Below, in pieces: positions 19,812 through 31,789 of a stretch of DNA of 64,000 nt. The stretch covers positions 354,700,413 to 354,764,412 of the forward strand of contig NC_080672.1 of NCBI RefSeq assembly GCF_030247195.1, given 5' to 3'. This stretch comes from Topomyia yanbarensis (Eukaryota > Arthropoda > Insecta > Diptera > Culicidae). Each line of letters opens with the position of its first letter. The stretch's first letter is position 1. The notes under the pieces are model-generated. The model made no database searches, had not been told where the DNA came from, and saw only the letters and a program-made list of their open reading frames with translations. A program made the translations under genes and the position numbers.

Positions 19812-20436
19812 CCCATTATTGCCCAACCTACTATATATAGTAGGTGCTAAGAATAACTCCTATTACTCCATTAATAACGCAGAACAGGCATTATCAACGA
19901 GTTAATATTGTTCATATACTCTTGCAGAATATGTTTAGAGAAGTTAGAGTGGTTAAACCGGTGTTTATGTTTTGTTTTTAATCAATTTTCACTTAAGGGG
20001 TTACACATTTTTGTTAGGATGAAAAAAATCGAATTTTTGTAAATTAGATATTCTAAAACTATATACGCTGAGGAAATTTTTTTCAGTTTCATTAAGATCC
20101 GAATACTACAACTTAAGTTACAGCTATTCATAGACCGCTACCCATTCACCACTTGTAGGCGGTACGTAGTGTTTGATACGCTAGACCGTTGACTCGCTGC
20201 ACCGACAGTAAAACTCGATTATCTCGGAGTTGTATTTTGTTGAAAAGTTCATCCGCGGCGATCACGATATCTCAGGAGCCGATTAACCGATCAATCTTAA
20301 ATTTTCACTGGTTGTTCCTTATAATATCAGCTACTTTGAGTACAAAAATAATTTTACTGGAACGACCACATACTTTTTCTTCGATCGGAAAACACAATTT
20401 GTGATGCGCGTGAAAAATAAGTTGGGCAATAATGGG
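19812..20436. mobile_element. piggyBac-type MITE, 625 bp, TTAA-flanked
   Basis: The ends are CCCATTATTGCCCAAC and GTTGGGCAATAATGGG, a perfect 16-bp inverted pair. Each is flanked by TTAA (19808-19811 and 20437-20440). TTAA target sites plus termini beginning CCC are the mark of piggyBac elements. Just inside the left end is the palindrome CTACTATATATAGTAG. There is no transposase. The copy sits about 460 bases downstream of the LINE relic, and the perfect termini suggest a fairly recent insertion. Confidence 0.88.
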
Positions 20437-20938
20437 TTAATTTCCCCGTGCTGCAACCGCGAATTCAGGTGGCTTGGCGCGGATCATTTTGTCATCTACG
20501 CATTGCGAATCAGATCACTTTTCCATCTAATCTTTAGTTTAGTAGCACATGACGAATATACAATAGTATTCCAAAAACCATACAAATACTACAAATACTG
20601 AGTATTGGCTGAACTTTGGTTTGGGCAGGTGAGAGTTTGGAAAACATACAAAATGAAAAATAAGCTCAATTAGCTTACAATCAACATCTTACACATCTGT
20701 TAGAGATCAATATGAAGAGCTACAATTATGTTCAATAGAATATTAATAGCTATTTTTAGCTGACCCATTAAATGGAGCTTCCGAGTCTGGCTCCTTATCT
20801 CGTACAGACCAGAACTCAAAAAGCGCACCTTTTGCATAAAGCACACAAATACAAAATACTACCCGCGCCGCGCCACCTTAGTGTGTACGTGCAACATATA
20901 TACATAGCGATGTTCCGTTGCCGCTAACTGCGACGGAA

Positions 20939-21172
20939 ATGAGTGAAACACAAAATAAATTTCGCTCAGTACGGAAGAAAACAATCGCGATTTCCTTTTC
21001 GCAGACCCATCGTATACCTACAGTGCGCGAGATGGAACAGTTAATCAAGGTGAAAATGGAACCTGTTGTCACAGAAGTGTCACACATACAACTACATCAT
21101 ACGAGACAAGTAGTACTAATAACGTTCAACTCCTTAGCTGAGGCTGAAAGCCAGCACGTGCCAGTTCTGTAA
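20939..21172 (+). pseudogene. LINE ORF1 (gag-like) fragment, copy 1 of the ORF1-only family
   Basis: The frame starting MSETQNKF aligns by eye with the ORF1 copies at 48309 and 57913 (minus). Shared landmarks are the N-terminal TIAISF, PTVREMEQLIKVKME, then SHIQLHHTR, VLITFNSLAEAE. It stops after about 78 residues in QHVPVL, so about the first quarter to third of the protein is present and the zinc-knuckle half is missing. ORF1 proteins of LINEs bind element RNA to form the transposition particle. No reverse transcriptase follows. An A-rich tract, CAATAAAAAAAAAC, lies about 40 bases past the stop. Confidence 0.7.
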
Positions 21173-21224
21173 TCAGAGGGCACACTACAGTATGTCATGA
21201 GCAAAAACAATAAAAAAAAACTCA

Positions 21225-21362
21225 TCTGCAACCAAGCAATACTATAGGGTTTTCTTCTATAATTTTTGATGAACTATAATTTATTATTTCATGAATTGCA
21301 TATTATATCCAAAAAAGGCGAATGACCCTTTGAGGTAAAACCTTAATAAATAAGCAAACAAG
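21225..21362 (+). repeat. Probable LINE 3' tail fragment
   Basis: Ends GAATGACCCTTTGAGGTAAA then CCTTAATAAATAAGCAAAC. The polyadenylation-like AATAAA and the simple-repeat tail resemble the 3' end of an insect LINE, but no coding part adjoins it. Confidence 0.35.
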
Positions 21363-23600
21363 CAAAGGGAGATTTACGATTAAATTAGAATTAAGTGTTG
21401 ATAACAGTCTGTAAAATCACCAAGTAATTTGCTGCGTAAAATCCGAATCCGGGGTCAGAATTGGCCCAACACGTGAGGATTTTGGGATATTGGATGTTAT
21501 GTACTCGAAAAATTGTTTGTAATATTTCTTTCCAGTTACATTATTTAGTACCAATCTTACAATTTAAAAGCTGAAGATATCATGATGCTATTAATGAGAG
21601 AAACAAAGTTCAAATCGAAACGAAATTTGCTTTGCTCTGAATTTGGTGTCAAATCGGCATAGTTGAAGCAGGTAACCATTTCAATCGAACACGTCTCAGA
21701 CACTGACGCTGGTAGAAAAAAATGTAGCTGCCACTCGAGTATCACTTTTGCGCAGTTGGAAGGTAGTAGACAGCGTTTACCACTAATGGCTAGATCATTT
21801 TAGAACAGGGACACTTTTAAAAGCAAATACTTTTCTTTCGATTTACACAATATAGGTTATACAAATTTATTACAAATTTTCACGTTTATTACAAATTATG
21901 AACACATTTAGTATTGTAAGGAAGATTTGACCACAATGCCAGGTGGATCAAGTAAGAATATATCTTTATCCTTGGCATAGTGTTTTCCTCGTGTACGTAC
22001 CATTTTTCATCCAGATAATTAATAACCTAATCCTCACACTAGCTGGAGATGTCAAAACTCAATTATTTCGACATTCCATCCATCAGCATTTCAACCTGCT
22101 ATTACACCACTCTGTTAGCCCAGAACAAAACATTCCCTTGACATTTTCTTCAATTCGACTCTGGCTACATCTTGTAACCGAATGAGAGGGCCATTGAGTC
22201 CTTTCACACAGAAAAGCTCGATCCTTTCGGCAAATCCCACAGTGCCAATATGTTTCGTGGCGTAGTTTCATGTTCTCCTTCTCGTGGTCGTCGCCGTCGT
22301 CGTCCTCGTCATCGTCATGTAACCGGTAACGAACCGTCCCATTTCGGAAGCCTGCATGTCATAGATTTCCTTTCCAGTCGATGCCAGGGAAATGTATGCA
22401 TTTTTCGATGGCCACAGCATGGGACAGAAACCGATTGACTAACCGAACGCAGCGAACGTAAGCGTGTATGCGCATGTATGCATATATGTATATTATTGTA
22501 ATAGAGAAGGAAACGAGGTACATGTGCTTGAAAGAATCACAAGCTTTCGAATGTCAGCTTATTTGATATGTTCAATGGAAACGTCGTCAGACGGAAATGT
22601 CGTTTCCCAGTGAACGAGGCGGGAGGGTAAGGGGAACCATGTTGTATGCGCATATGCTCTGCAATATGTGGTGTACATCCACTAAACGGAAGTGTTATGC
22701 CTGAATGCCCGGATGGATGGATGGATATACGTTTCTCGACTCACGCCGAGATATGCGGATCATCGTGCGGCCGTGTGTTCAGATGTGCAATAACGGGGAT
22801 GACGAAAATATGGCTCCGCGGTTACCAACAAGCAAGATTGTTACTCGCATGTTTCGATTTCAATGGAAAACGAGCTGCATGTTTGTCAAGTGTCGGATGC
22901 TTTCATGCGTTTTATGGAAAGTAGATATTTGGATAATAGAATTCGTACATGTTACTCATCGAGTGTGTGTGTGTGTGGTAGTGCAACGGAAACTGGAGGA
23001 AATGCAATGCAAAAACATGACGGTTTCATTGCAAGATTGCACAAAAACTCGCTTTTGATTGTAACATGTATTTTCAATCTATGACCTGCGTTTGAATGGG
23101 AGAAAACATCTCAAACATGCTCTCGAGTTGGATTATAAAATGTAATTTGCTGCTTTGAAGTAGAAATCACTATAACCCATGTTAGTCTCACAGAATGATG
23201 AGCTTTCAAATGTACGTGGTGGCGGAAAATTTTACAGCAGAAAGGAGGAAGGTTCTATTTAATTAAACCCACATTATTTTTAATGAGCTTTGATGGAAAC
23301 GAACGGTCCTTTGTTGTCGGAACGGTGGCGTGGATGAAGAGATAAATTAAATCTGGTTCTTCGATGAGTTTCTTCAAAAGTTTGCAACAACGGTCAACGA
23401 TTCAGGGGTATCACAAATTGTTGTATCATAACTTAATGGATTTACGGTTGTAGACAGATGTCGGTGCAAAGGTCTGAACATTAGTTTAATTTGATGGAGA
23501 CGCATTGTACGGCATTAACCGCTGATTTACTTTGAACACTATTTGTTATATAGCAACGCCTTTAGTTTTCAGGTTTGGAATATTTAAATCACTGTTCTTA
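21363..23600. other. Apparently unique non-coding sequence
   Basis: No supported gene. The part from 21940 to 23100 is of mixed composition, with a CGTCGCCGTCGTCGTCCTCG tract at 22288 and a (GT)n tract at 22962. Overlapping open frames at 22646-23084 run in all three plus frames and show no domain, so I treat them as chance. It resembles intergenic or intronic host DNA. Confidence 0.35.
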
Positions 23601-23660
23601 AAAAGACACGTGTTTCAGTTGTGAAAGTTTTATCTCCGTAATGGAACAAAATGAAAAATG

Positions 23661-26628
23661 CTATAAATTTGCGTCTACTGCTCCTATGTCTATAAAAATT
23701 TGAGATAACATTATTATTATAAAAATCGATTTTTTGCCCGACCTCAGCATATGTAACCCCTGTAGAGCACGAAAGTTTAACCAACTTTCGAGGGTTCTCT
23801 GATGAGTAATACTGAAAAATTTGCTGAAGCAAATTGGTCTTTCGTAAACATCATCTTCTAAGGCATCCACCTTAGCTAAGGAGTCCGGCTTCTCATTGCC
23901 CGGAATGGAGCAGTGAGAAGGGACCCATACCAAGGTAATCTGGACAGAGTTGTCAGATAAAGCACTCAGTAGCTCCCGTATTTTCCCCAAAAAATACGAG
24001 GAGTGCTTTCCATGTTTCATCTAGCGAATTGCGAATATTTACGATATGTACGCGGCTGGGATTGTAAGAAGAAGGATTTATATTCGCCATGTAGTCAAAG
24101 TACAGGGACATGAAACAGGTCTGAGAATTGAGCTCAACAAGCCTTTCGAAATTTTTAATCACCTCCGGGTTCAAGATATCGCATCGAATGAGCAATCGAT
24201 ATGAGAGTTTTCAAAATCGATTTTTCAGCGGGAGAACGCCCGAAAGGACTTCGGGACTCATCGTATGGGTCGACTGCATGCACCCCAAAGCGATACGCAA
24301 ACAACGATACTGAATACTTTCGCGTTTGATGAAATGTAAGTTCGCAGCGGTGTGAAAGCAGAAGCATCCGTATTCCATTACCAACAGTATCGTTGTTTGA
24401 TACAACCTAATTAGGTCTCCTGGGTGGGCACCCCACCATGTTCGGGTTATTGTAAGAAGAAAGTTTATCCTTTGTTGGCATTTTTGTTTCAGATACCGAA
24501 TATGGCATCCCCAAGTACCTTTCGAGTCGAACTAGACCCCTAGATATTTTACTGTGAATACCTGAGCGATAGTTTGACCCATCAATAGAAGCTGTAGTTG
24601 TGCTGGTTCACGCTTCCTAGAAAATACAACTAGCTCAGTTTTCTCCGTAGAGAATTCGATACCCAGCTTAATAGCCCAAGCAGACAACTTGTCCAAGGTA
24701 TTCTGTAATTGTCCTTGTAGATCGACGGTTTTGGGTCCCGTAATAGATACCACGCCATCGTCTGCAAGTTGCCTTAACGTGCAGGAATTATCAAGACATT
24801 CATCAATTTCGTTGATATAGAAATTGTATAACAGGGGGCTTAGACATGAGCCAGGCCCATGTAGCTAAATCGCAATGTTGATAAGTCACCATGCGAAAAA
24901 TGCAAGTGCTCTTCCGACAACAAATTTAGTAAAAAGTTGTTTAAAGTCGCTGAAAGACCATGCTGGTGCAGCTTCTCTGAAAGAATGTTGATCGAAACTG
25001 AATCAAAAGCCCCCTTAATATCTAGGAACACTGATTCCATTTGCTCTTTGCTAGCAAAGACCATTTGAATTTCGGTTGAGAGCAACGCAAGACAATCGTT
25101 CATCCCTTGGCCTTTGCAAAAGCCAAATTGTGTATCTGACAGTAAACCATTTGCGTCGACTCAATTGTCGAGGCGGAATAGGATCAATTACTCGAACAAC
25201 TTCCGGATACAGGACAGCATTGCGATTGGATGATACGAATTGTGGTCGGAGGTTGGTTTTCCTGATTTTTTGATGGCAATGACCTTCACTTGTCCCCAAT
25301 CATTTGGGACAATGTTAGCCTCAAGAAACTTATTAAATAAGTTCAACAAGCATCTCTTGGCAGAGTCTGGCAGATTCTTCAACAAGTTGAATTTGATTCT
25401 GTCTGGTCCTGGAGCTTTATTGTTACACGTCAAGAGAGGAAGTGAGAACTCCACAATCGAAAAAGGTGTTTCGTTCGCGTTATTGTGAGGGGACGCGGCG
25501 CGGTAGATCTTCTGTGCCGGGGCGGAATCCGGACAAACCTTCTTCGTGAAATCGAATAACCAACAGTTTGAATATTCTGCACTCTCGTTAGTACTGTTTC
25601 GGTTTCGCAAACGTCGGACCGTGCCCCAAAGAGTACTCATCGATGTTTCTCTCGTTAGTCCGTCAACGAACCGGCGCCAGTAGCTACGTTTCTTGGCTTT
25701 CATCAAACTCTTCATTCGCGTTTCTGACGTCGCATATTGTCATATTGTAGCTAGCGGGTAACCCGTCATCCCGGAAGGTTGAATACGCAGCGGCCTTCTC
25801 CGCGTACACGTCTGAGCACTCTTCGCGCTGTCGAGAATCAAGCCAGCCAAAAAGCTGTACTCTTCCTCCGGAGGTACTTCTTGGGTAGATTCGATGTTGT
25901 CGGCAGCATAGCTCTTCCAATCGTTAATTCGTGTGAGGTCATACGAAATATTGATTGATTTCGATGGCCTTGAACTGTTATTGATTGAGACTACGATCGA
26001 CAGATGTTCGCTGCCGTGGGGATCAGGAATTATCTTCCACGTGCAATTTAACCGCAGCTATGTTGAGCAGAGGGACAAGTCGGGCGCGCTGGCGAAGCAG
26101 AAATCCGTGTCATTTCACCCTGTTTAAAATTGTCAAATTGAAGTTATCGCAAAGGTTGTGAATTAAGTAAGACTGGTTATCGTCACGCTGTACCGTGAGA
26201 GTTAATCTCCTGAAACTAGTCCGGCGCTGGCAGGGATTCTAAGATGTCTTGTAGCTGTCGGTGCCCAACCGCGGTGGTAGGGAGAATATATATAGAAGCT
26301 ATGCAAAGGCCTTTGCCTTTGGTTGTTACTTGACAAGCGACAACTTCAATACCTGTTATCGAGGGAAGGTTAATTCTGTAGAAGGAATAGCACTTTTTGA
26401 TCCCCAAAAGCACTCCTCTCGATCCAGGCGAATCATATTAAAGTCGTGGAAGTTGAGATCTATATCGGAAGTTACCCAAGTTTCACATGATGCAAATGCA
26501 TCGCAACTCAAACTATTTATTAAAATTTTAAAGGAATCGATTTTCGGTATGATACTTCTGAAATTCCTCTGTAGAACAGTGATCAAATCCGTGACCTCGT
26601 TCGATGAGTTAGCCATCAAAGGATACAA
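23661..26628 (-). pseudogene. I-type LINE ORF2 (endonuclease, RT, RNase H), broken
   Basis: It starts by overlapping the ORF1 stop. Endonuclease pieces are NFRSIIPKIDSFKILINSL (near 26560) and GIEVVACQVTTKGKGLCIAS (near 26340). RT pieces are NNKAPGPDRIKFNLLKNLP, then VFLDIKGAFDSVSINIL (near 25020, catalytic aspartate kept), then LADDGVVSIT (near 24755, aspartate pair kept), then GIEFSTEKTELVVFSRK. RNase H keeps only its C-terminal half (LVWVPSHCSIPGNEKPDSLA near 23910). The half with the first catalytic acids appears deleted at about 24010-24030, where IRNSLDETW runs directly into KHGKHSSYFLGK in a shifted frame. At least four frameshifts are needed to read through. Confidence 0.82.
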
Positions 26629-27910
26629 TCGCTGATAGGAAGGGCCATTTAGCAGTCAACTTCTTCAAAAATGTTCTTAATGTATGGAGAAAAGCTAACA
26701 TAAGACATTTAATAGGATCAGTAATATTAAAAGTTTTTATTATCCAGTCCACTATGTCTGAGAGTTTGATAATTCCAGTGCTGTGATTATTCTCGAACTG
26801 AAACAATGGAATACTTGGGATTTTTGATGTTCTTGGAAGTGGTGGGAACTCATTCTCTGAGCTTAATCCTCTGAGACCAGGAGGTACTTGCTTCGGTTTG
26901 GTTGCAACACTTCCAATAGATGCCACTTTCGGAGCCCCCTTCTGGCCTTTAAAAGGAACGAACTTTAGGAGAGGAAATGTCCCGCCTCTTCCTATAACTT
27001 CTAGGCACCCTAGTAGATGTTCCCTCTTGTGGATCATCAGCCTGAGCATAGATGTTTGTTGAGGATGGTGGCTTAGCTTTCTTTATCATTTCTGCGAAAG
27101 AATGTTTGGATCGTCCCACAAGGGAAGTTTATCCCCGCGTAGTTTGTACGCGGGACATGCCGAGATATCATGCAGACTCTCTGCACAGTAAGGACACTTT
27201 TCGGCTTTCTTACTGCACGAATCATCTAGATGATTCTCCCCGTATTTTCCACAGCGGGCCTTATTGCTACAATGGGTGGCTGTGTGACCCAATTGTTTAC
27301 ACTTTGTGCAATTCATGACCCGCGGTACAAACAGACGCACAGGCAGACGAATCTTGTGCAAGAGGACGAAATTTGGCAAAGCGGTACCAGCGAAGGTCAC
27401 CCGATAAGAGTTTGATTGGGGATATGTTTTTGAACCATCCCCCGCAACTACTACTGAGTGCAAACGTTTGCACTCAAGTATTTTCACTGGCTGAAGTAAG
27501 CGGTCTCTGAAACGGCCAACCCCGTACTTCAGCAGATCCTCGCACGTCAAACTCTCATCGGTGACGAAGCCTTCGGATTGTACCTTTAGAGCTGGAATAT
27601 ACACGTTATAATCCCGCGTAAAGTACTCACAGCAAGCAATATCGTTTGCCTGCTATGAGTTGGCTAGCAACACCCTTGTCTTGTCTGAGCGGACCTTTGA
27701 AATTTCGGTCACAGCCGAGAACCGTTCTGTCAGGTCTTTAGAGATCTGAAGAAGATTCAGTGATTTTGTCTTGGGCCGAAAGAAGACAACAAATGGATCA
27801 GTTGAGAGTTCTGGATAGCATTTGGGCCTGGGGGGGGGGGAAGCCTTAGAAGTTGAACCCGATTCAACTTCCATTTGACCATCCGGAGAGGGAACCATAG
27901 AAAACGTCAA
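26609..27910 (-). pseudogene. I-type LINE ORF1 (gag-like, three CCHC knuckles), broken
   Basis: The frame starts at MTFSMVPSPDGQMEVE and keeps reading through one in-frame TAG near 27653 into NDIACCEYFTRDYNVYIPAL. Knuckle 1 is CTKCKQLGHTATHC (CX2CX4HX4C). Knuckle 2 is CGKYGENHLDDSC, whose second cysteine is tyrosine. Knuckle 3 is CPYCAESLHDISAC and intact. After PLWDDPNILSQK the frame shifts. The C-terminal third (IPLFQFENNHSTGIIKLSDI through SAIVSFDG) is in another frame and ends at 26609. Such proteins coat the element's RNA. A run of 10 G on the plus strand (27831-27840) lies in the proline stretch and is a likely slippage site. Confidence 0.82.
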
Positions 27911-28300
27911 CGCACGGGGTCAGCGCCCGCGCAGACGGAAGAAAGCAATAAATGTGTTACAAAAGACAAAAACCACTTAGCTTTAAACTGGTGTCCAACG
28001 ACGAACCGATCCAGCTTATACAGCTGGCTATTGTTTAATCCTCACACGCGTTCAAAAGACTGAGGACCGAACCGAATTGGCAAAATAACCTTGAATGCGA
28101 ATTGGCACTATTTTTTATCGTTATACACAGCAACAGCGGACTAGAAAAAAAAACTTCTGTCTCGATGGAGAGCTCGAAAACGAATGAGTTTCTAGAAATA
28201 TTTAAACTAAGTGTGTTGAAGCAATTTGATGTGGAATGACAGAAAAAGCAGCGGGGAATTGTTCTGCAGTGTAGTCGAATAACCATATGCTTAAAACATT

Positions 28301-30386
28301 ACTAACGAAAATGTCCTCAGTATATAGGGTTGCCATCTCTGGAGCGACTTTGACCCGTAGATTTCCACTGACCTGGGGGGTGATGGATTTTGAGTGGAAC
28401 TAGACAGAAATTGGAATTAAAGCGGCTCGGAATTTTAGAGTACTTTAATCGCTTTTTACTACTACGTTAAATTTGAAGCTGTAAATTTTTCACGTTTGAG
28501 AACGGTTTTGTCGGTTTAATTTGGTGTGGCATTTTACTTCCCCGACTAAGTGCCAATAATACAAAAGCACCAGCTACTTTCGCTGTGGAGGATAAGTCGA
28601 ACGAGCATTACTCTCCTCCATAACTAACAGGAAAAGGCGAGCAAAGGAGGCAGGGCTGCGGCATTACATGCATTACATGCACACTCCAGATCATACATTT
28701 TATTCAGTTTCTTAGTTTTATCTATTTTATTAATTCCGTTCAGTCATTCCTTTTATTTATTTCTTCCAATTGGATAGTTTGAATCAATTCAATTTATTCT
28801 ATTATTTTATAACTGTTTTATATTGTATAATTTTTCACTTAATGAGCTGAACTAAAATTGATTTATTTACTTTATTGATTTCATTATTTGAATATTTTAT
28901 TATTTGATTCTATTCATTTTATGAATTTGATGACTTTTTATCATTTTTCTTACTTTTAATAATTTTTAAATTGCATTTGGATTATAGATTTTCTATATTT
29001 ATTCGAGGTAGTATTCATGCAGAACTCGAAGCTGTGTTAAACCTACCTCTAGTTGGGCGCCTACTTTGCATGAGTTCTGCAAACTACAGTGATAAAGTAA
29101 GAAATGTCTCATCGCACTACTAGGTGGCGAAAAAGTGAGCTAAATTCATGATTTTTTTAAAATGTTTTATTCAAATTTTATTTGAAAAAGCGAAAGACAG
29201 TTCTTTGGTAGTACTATCGAAGATAGAAAAACCAAGCTGAATTAAAAAAAAATATTCAAGGTTGTCGGAGTTATGGCCCATTCTCCGAAGCGTGTTTTTG
29301 GCAGAGGTTTGCGGTGAACGCTCTCCAAGCCGAACCGCTCAACTGAAATCCATCAACTAAAAAGATTATTGAAGAAAAATGAATTGCGGTGTACCTGGAT
29401 CCGTTCAGGTTTCCCAAAAGAATTTTTTTTTCTTGCAAAAAAAGACGTGATGACCAAAAAATTAAGTTTTTTGGTGTTCCAAATTTTAAACAAAAATTCA
29501 TTGCGAAGAATCGAAAATTTTTTGATGAAAGTAAACGGGAATGCAAATACAAAAAATTAAAAAAAAAAATAATGAAGATCGGATGAATAATTTTTGAGAT
29601 ATAACGTTCACCCCGAGATAATTGCGTTTAAAGTTTTGTGTTAACTTCATTCGTGGAAGAACCAGTTGCTGAAAATGGCTGTAATTTGAAACTTAGTGCT
29701 CCGATTTGGATGAAATTTCACACAGACACTTTCAAAAGCATGTACGTTCAGAATATTCAATAATTTTTTTTCCGATTTTTTGAGTTTCAACTTTGTATAT
29801 AACTGCTTAAGTCAGTTGTTAGACCCGCACATCAAGATAGTTTGTATGGGCCACTGCTCGAAACTGCGTCCTAGCCGCCATGGGATGCTCTCTGCTCGAA
29901 ACGCGCGCCTCAGGTAGTAACCTGTTCATGGCATTATACACGTTATGCATTATACGAAAACGGCGAAAACGAAAATTATTGGTCAAAATTGTTAAAGTCG
30001 CCATATTAGAACATGTTAACCGTAACAATGAGCGAAATAACACTGTTTGTGAAAGTTTAGTTTGTTTTCCGCGCTCCTCAATTTTTGTTTATATCATTGT
30101 GATTATTGCCTCGATATCCTGCAAAACCGTTCAGGCTTGTTATCCAACCTCCGTGTTCACTTGCCGAATGACAGTGTTTTGCTCACACGCAAGGTAGGAC
30201 CACAATATCAAAATATTCTGGACAAGCTGAAGCAGTTTGCTGATTTGCCATAACCGCCATACCACCGCATCACCGCCACCTCGCCACTCCGTCACCTCGC
30301 CCCTCCGCCATTTCGCCGCTCCACCACCATCACTTCCACTCGCAGTTTGCAAAAGTGTCACCATCCTGATCAAAATATCAACATAA
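28301..30386. other. AT-rich non-coding region, dispersed repeats
   Basis: 28301-28660 is of mixed composition and unrecognised. 28680-29000 is very AT-rich, with repeated TTTTATT words. 29090-29820 carries CTAGGTGGCGAAAAAGTGAG and TGGATGAAATTTCACACAGAC, the style of common mosquito repeats. 30245-30345 is a CCNCC-rich simple stretch (ACCGCCACCTCGCC). No gene is supported. Confidence 0.4.
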
Positions 30387-30638
30387 GGGTGCTTACAGAG
30401 TGGCCGCGAGAAGCTGAGCTGGGGCAGGTACTGACATTAGAGTGCGAGATGCGAGAAACCTGCTTGCAGCAAACCAAAGGGGTGATGTCAGAGTGAAAGC
30501 TGAGCGGATCGGCGCCGACTGCCTGTTTTTACTCTGACAGGTTCCATTTGATATGCTGCAAGCAGGTTTCTCGCATCTCGCATTTTAATGTCAGTGCCAG
30601 CCCCTGCACAGCTTCTCGCGGCCACTCTGTAAGCACCC
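30387..30638. mobile_element. Harbinger-type MITE, 252 bp, TAA target duplication
   Basis: The ends are GGGTGCTTACAGAGTGGCC and its exact inverse. The inverted similarity runs about 90 bases in from each end, with few mismatches (GAGATGCGAGAAACCTGCTT is identical in both arms). TAA lies directly outside both ends (30384-30386 and 30639-30641). A TWA 3-bp duplication and termini starting GGG fit PIF/Harbinger. It is non-coding and could fold into one long hairpin. Confidence 0.88.
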
Positions 30639-30972
30639 TAACACACGACCAAATCTCGCCCATCAATTTGTTAATTCATCACCCAGCAGAAATAAACATC
30701 ATCGTCGCTGCTGTGTTTTATTTCTGCCAACCGAAAGAACATATACATTCGTCAGTTGTCATCCGCCTTCCTGAACTCTAGGTGCTAGAACGAGAAAGGT
30801 GAGAAGTAATTCGTAGTAGTTTTTGTTAGTTCTTTCTTGCGCTTCTTTGATCTTGTACCTAAGTGAATTTCGTACCCAAAAGCATACCTGCCATCGTCTT
30901 GTAGAGTGTAAGTGGCGACATCTGTTACTGAGCATTTCAACTAGTAACCCTTACACTACCGCATATTGTAAA

Positions 30973-31780
30973 ATGCCTGGATTTTGTGAGAGTTGCACTG
31001 ATAAATTTTCCGATGGTCGTAATGCTGTAAAATGTGACGGTTTTTGCTCTTCGTCATTTTGCGCAAAATGCAGCGGACTAAACGACGAATTATTTGCCGC
31101 TGTTGTTAACAAGTCTAACTTATTTTGGATGTGTAACACCTGCAAAAATATTATGGGCAAAGCACGTTTTCGTAACGCATTAGTGTCCGTTGAGTCCGCA
31201 AACCAAATGGTGATCGAGGAGCTTAAAAATTCAATTCGCAACGACATACTGGAGGAATTAAACCAACTTCAAAACGTTGATCGACGCTGTACCAAAAACG
31301 CCGATTCTTGGACCGCGACAATTTTCCTTTAATTCTGCTAAAAAAAGAGAGAACGACGATACAGGCTCCAATCCTTCTAAGCTGCTGCGTGGTACAGATG
31401 CCGCCGGTTCATTGACACCATCCATCGCTGTGAATCGTGAAGATAAAAAATTTTGGTTGTACCTGTCAGGAATTTCGCCCGATGTCCCTGATGAAAGCGT
31501 TACCAAGTTAGCTGCGGATAAACTCGGAAATTCGAACATCACTGTCGTCAAGTTGGTCCCTCGTGGCAGAGATCCTAGAACGCTGAATTTTGTCTCCTAC
31601 AAAGTTGGCATGCTCACGGATCTCAAAGAAAAGGCTATGACGGCGTCTACATGGCCAGTTGGCATTGCTTATCGTTAGTTTGAAGAGAAGTCGGATTCCA
31701 GAAAGGTTTTTTGGAAACCGAATGCGCCCGACTCAGCAACAATGACTGCTTCCACTGCTCTTCGCCCTCCTCCCAACTAG
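30973..31780 (+). pseudogene. CR1-like LINE ORF1 with PHD-like zinc finger, broken
   Basis: The start MPGFCESC is chosen because the zinc finger begins four residues later. Cysteine pairs CESC, CDGFCSSSFCAKC and WMCNTC fill residues 5-56, the spacing of the PHD-like fingers known in CR1 ORF1 proteins. A helical segment follows (IEELKNSIRNDILEEL, residues about 80-95). The frame shifts near 31270 and continues as PKTPILGPRQFSFNSAKKRE. It then has a TAG at 31676 inside IAYR-FEEKSDSRKVFWKPN, and finally ends at 31780. The finger's role in the element is not established. Confidence 0.78.
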
Positions 31781-31789
31781 TTCCATCGC

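Larger units (their letters stand above)
23650..28300 (-). mobile_element. I-clade LINE, near full span, heavily mutated
   Basis: Reading leftwards there is a 5' untranslated stretch (28300-27911), ORF1, a short overlap, ORF2 with endonuclease, RT and RNase H, and loss of the 3' end near 23650. The order and the three zinc knuckles in ORF1 fit the I clade. The element has at least one nonsense codon, several frameshifts and internal deletions. I could not define the target duplication. Its boundaries are estimates from where coding similarity stops. Confidence 0.8.

Noticed and set aside
22646..23084. Three overlapping plus-strand frames of 73-117 residues
   Set aside because: They occupy all three frames of the same DNA, none shows a domain, and at most one could be real.
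28320..28400. hAT-like TAGGGTTGCCA end
   Set aside because: No inverted partner or 8-bp duplication was found nearby, so a single TAGGGTTG word is not enough.
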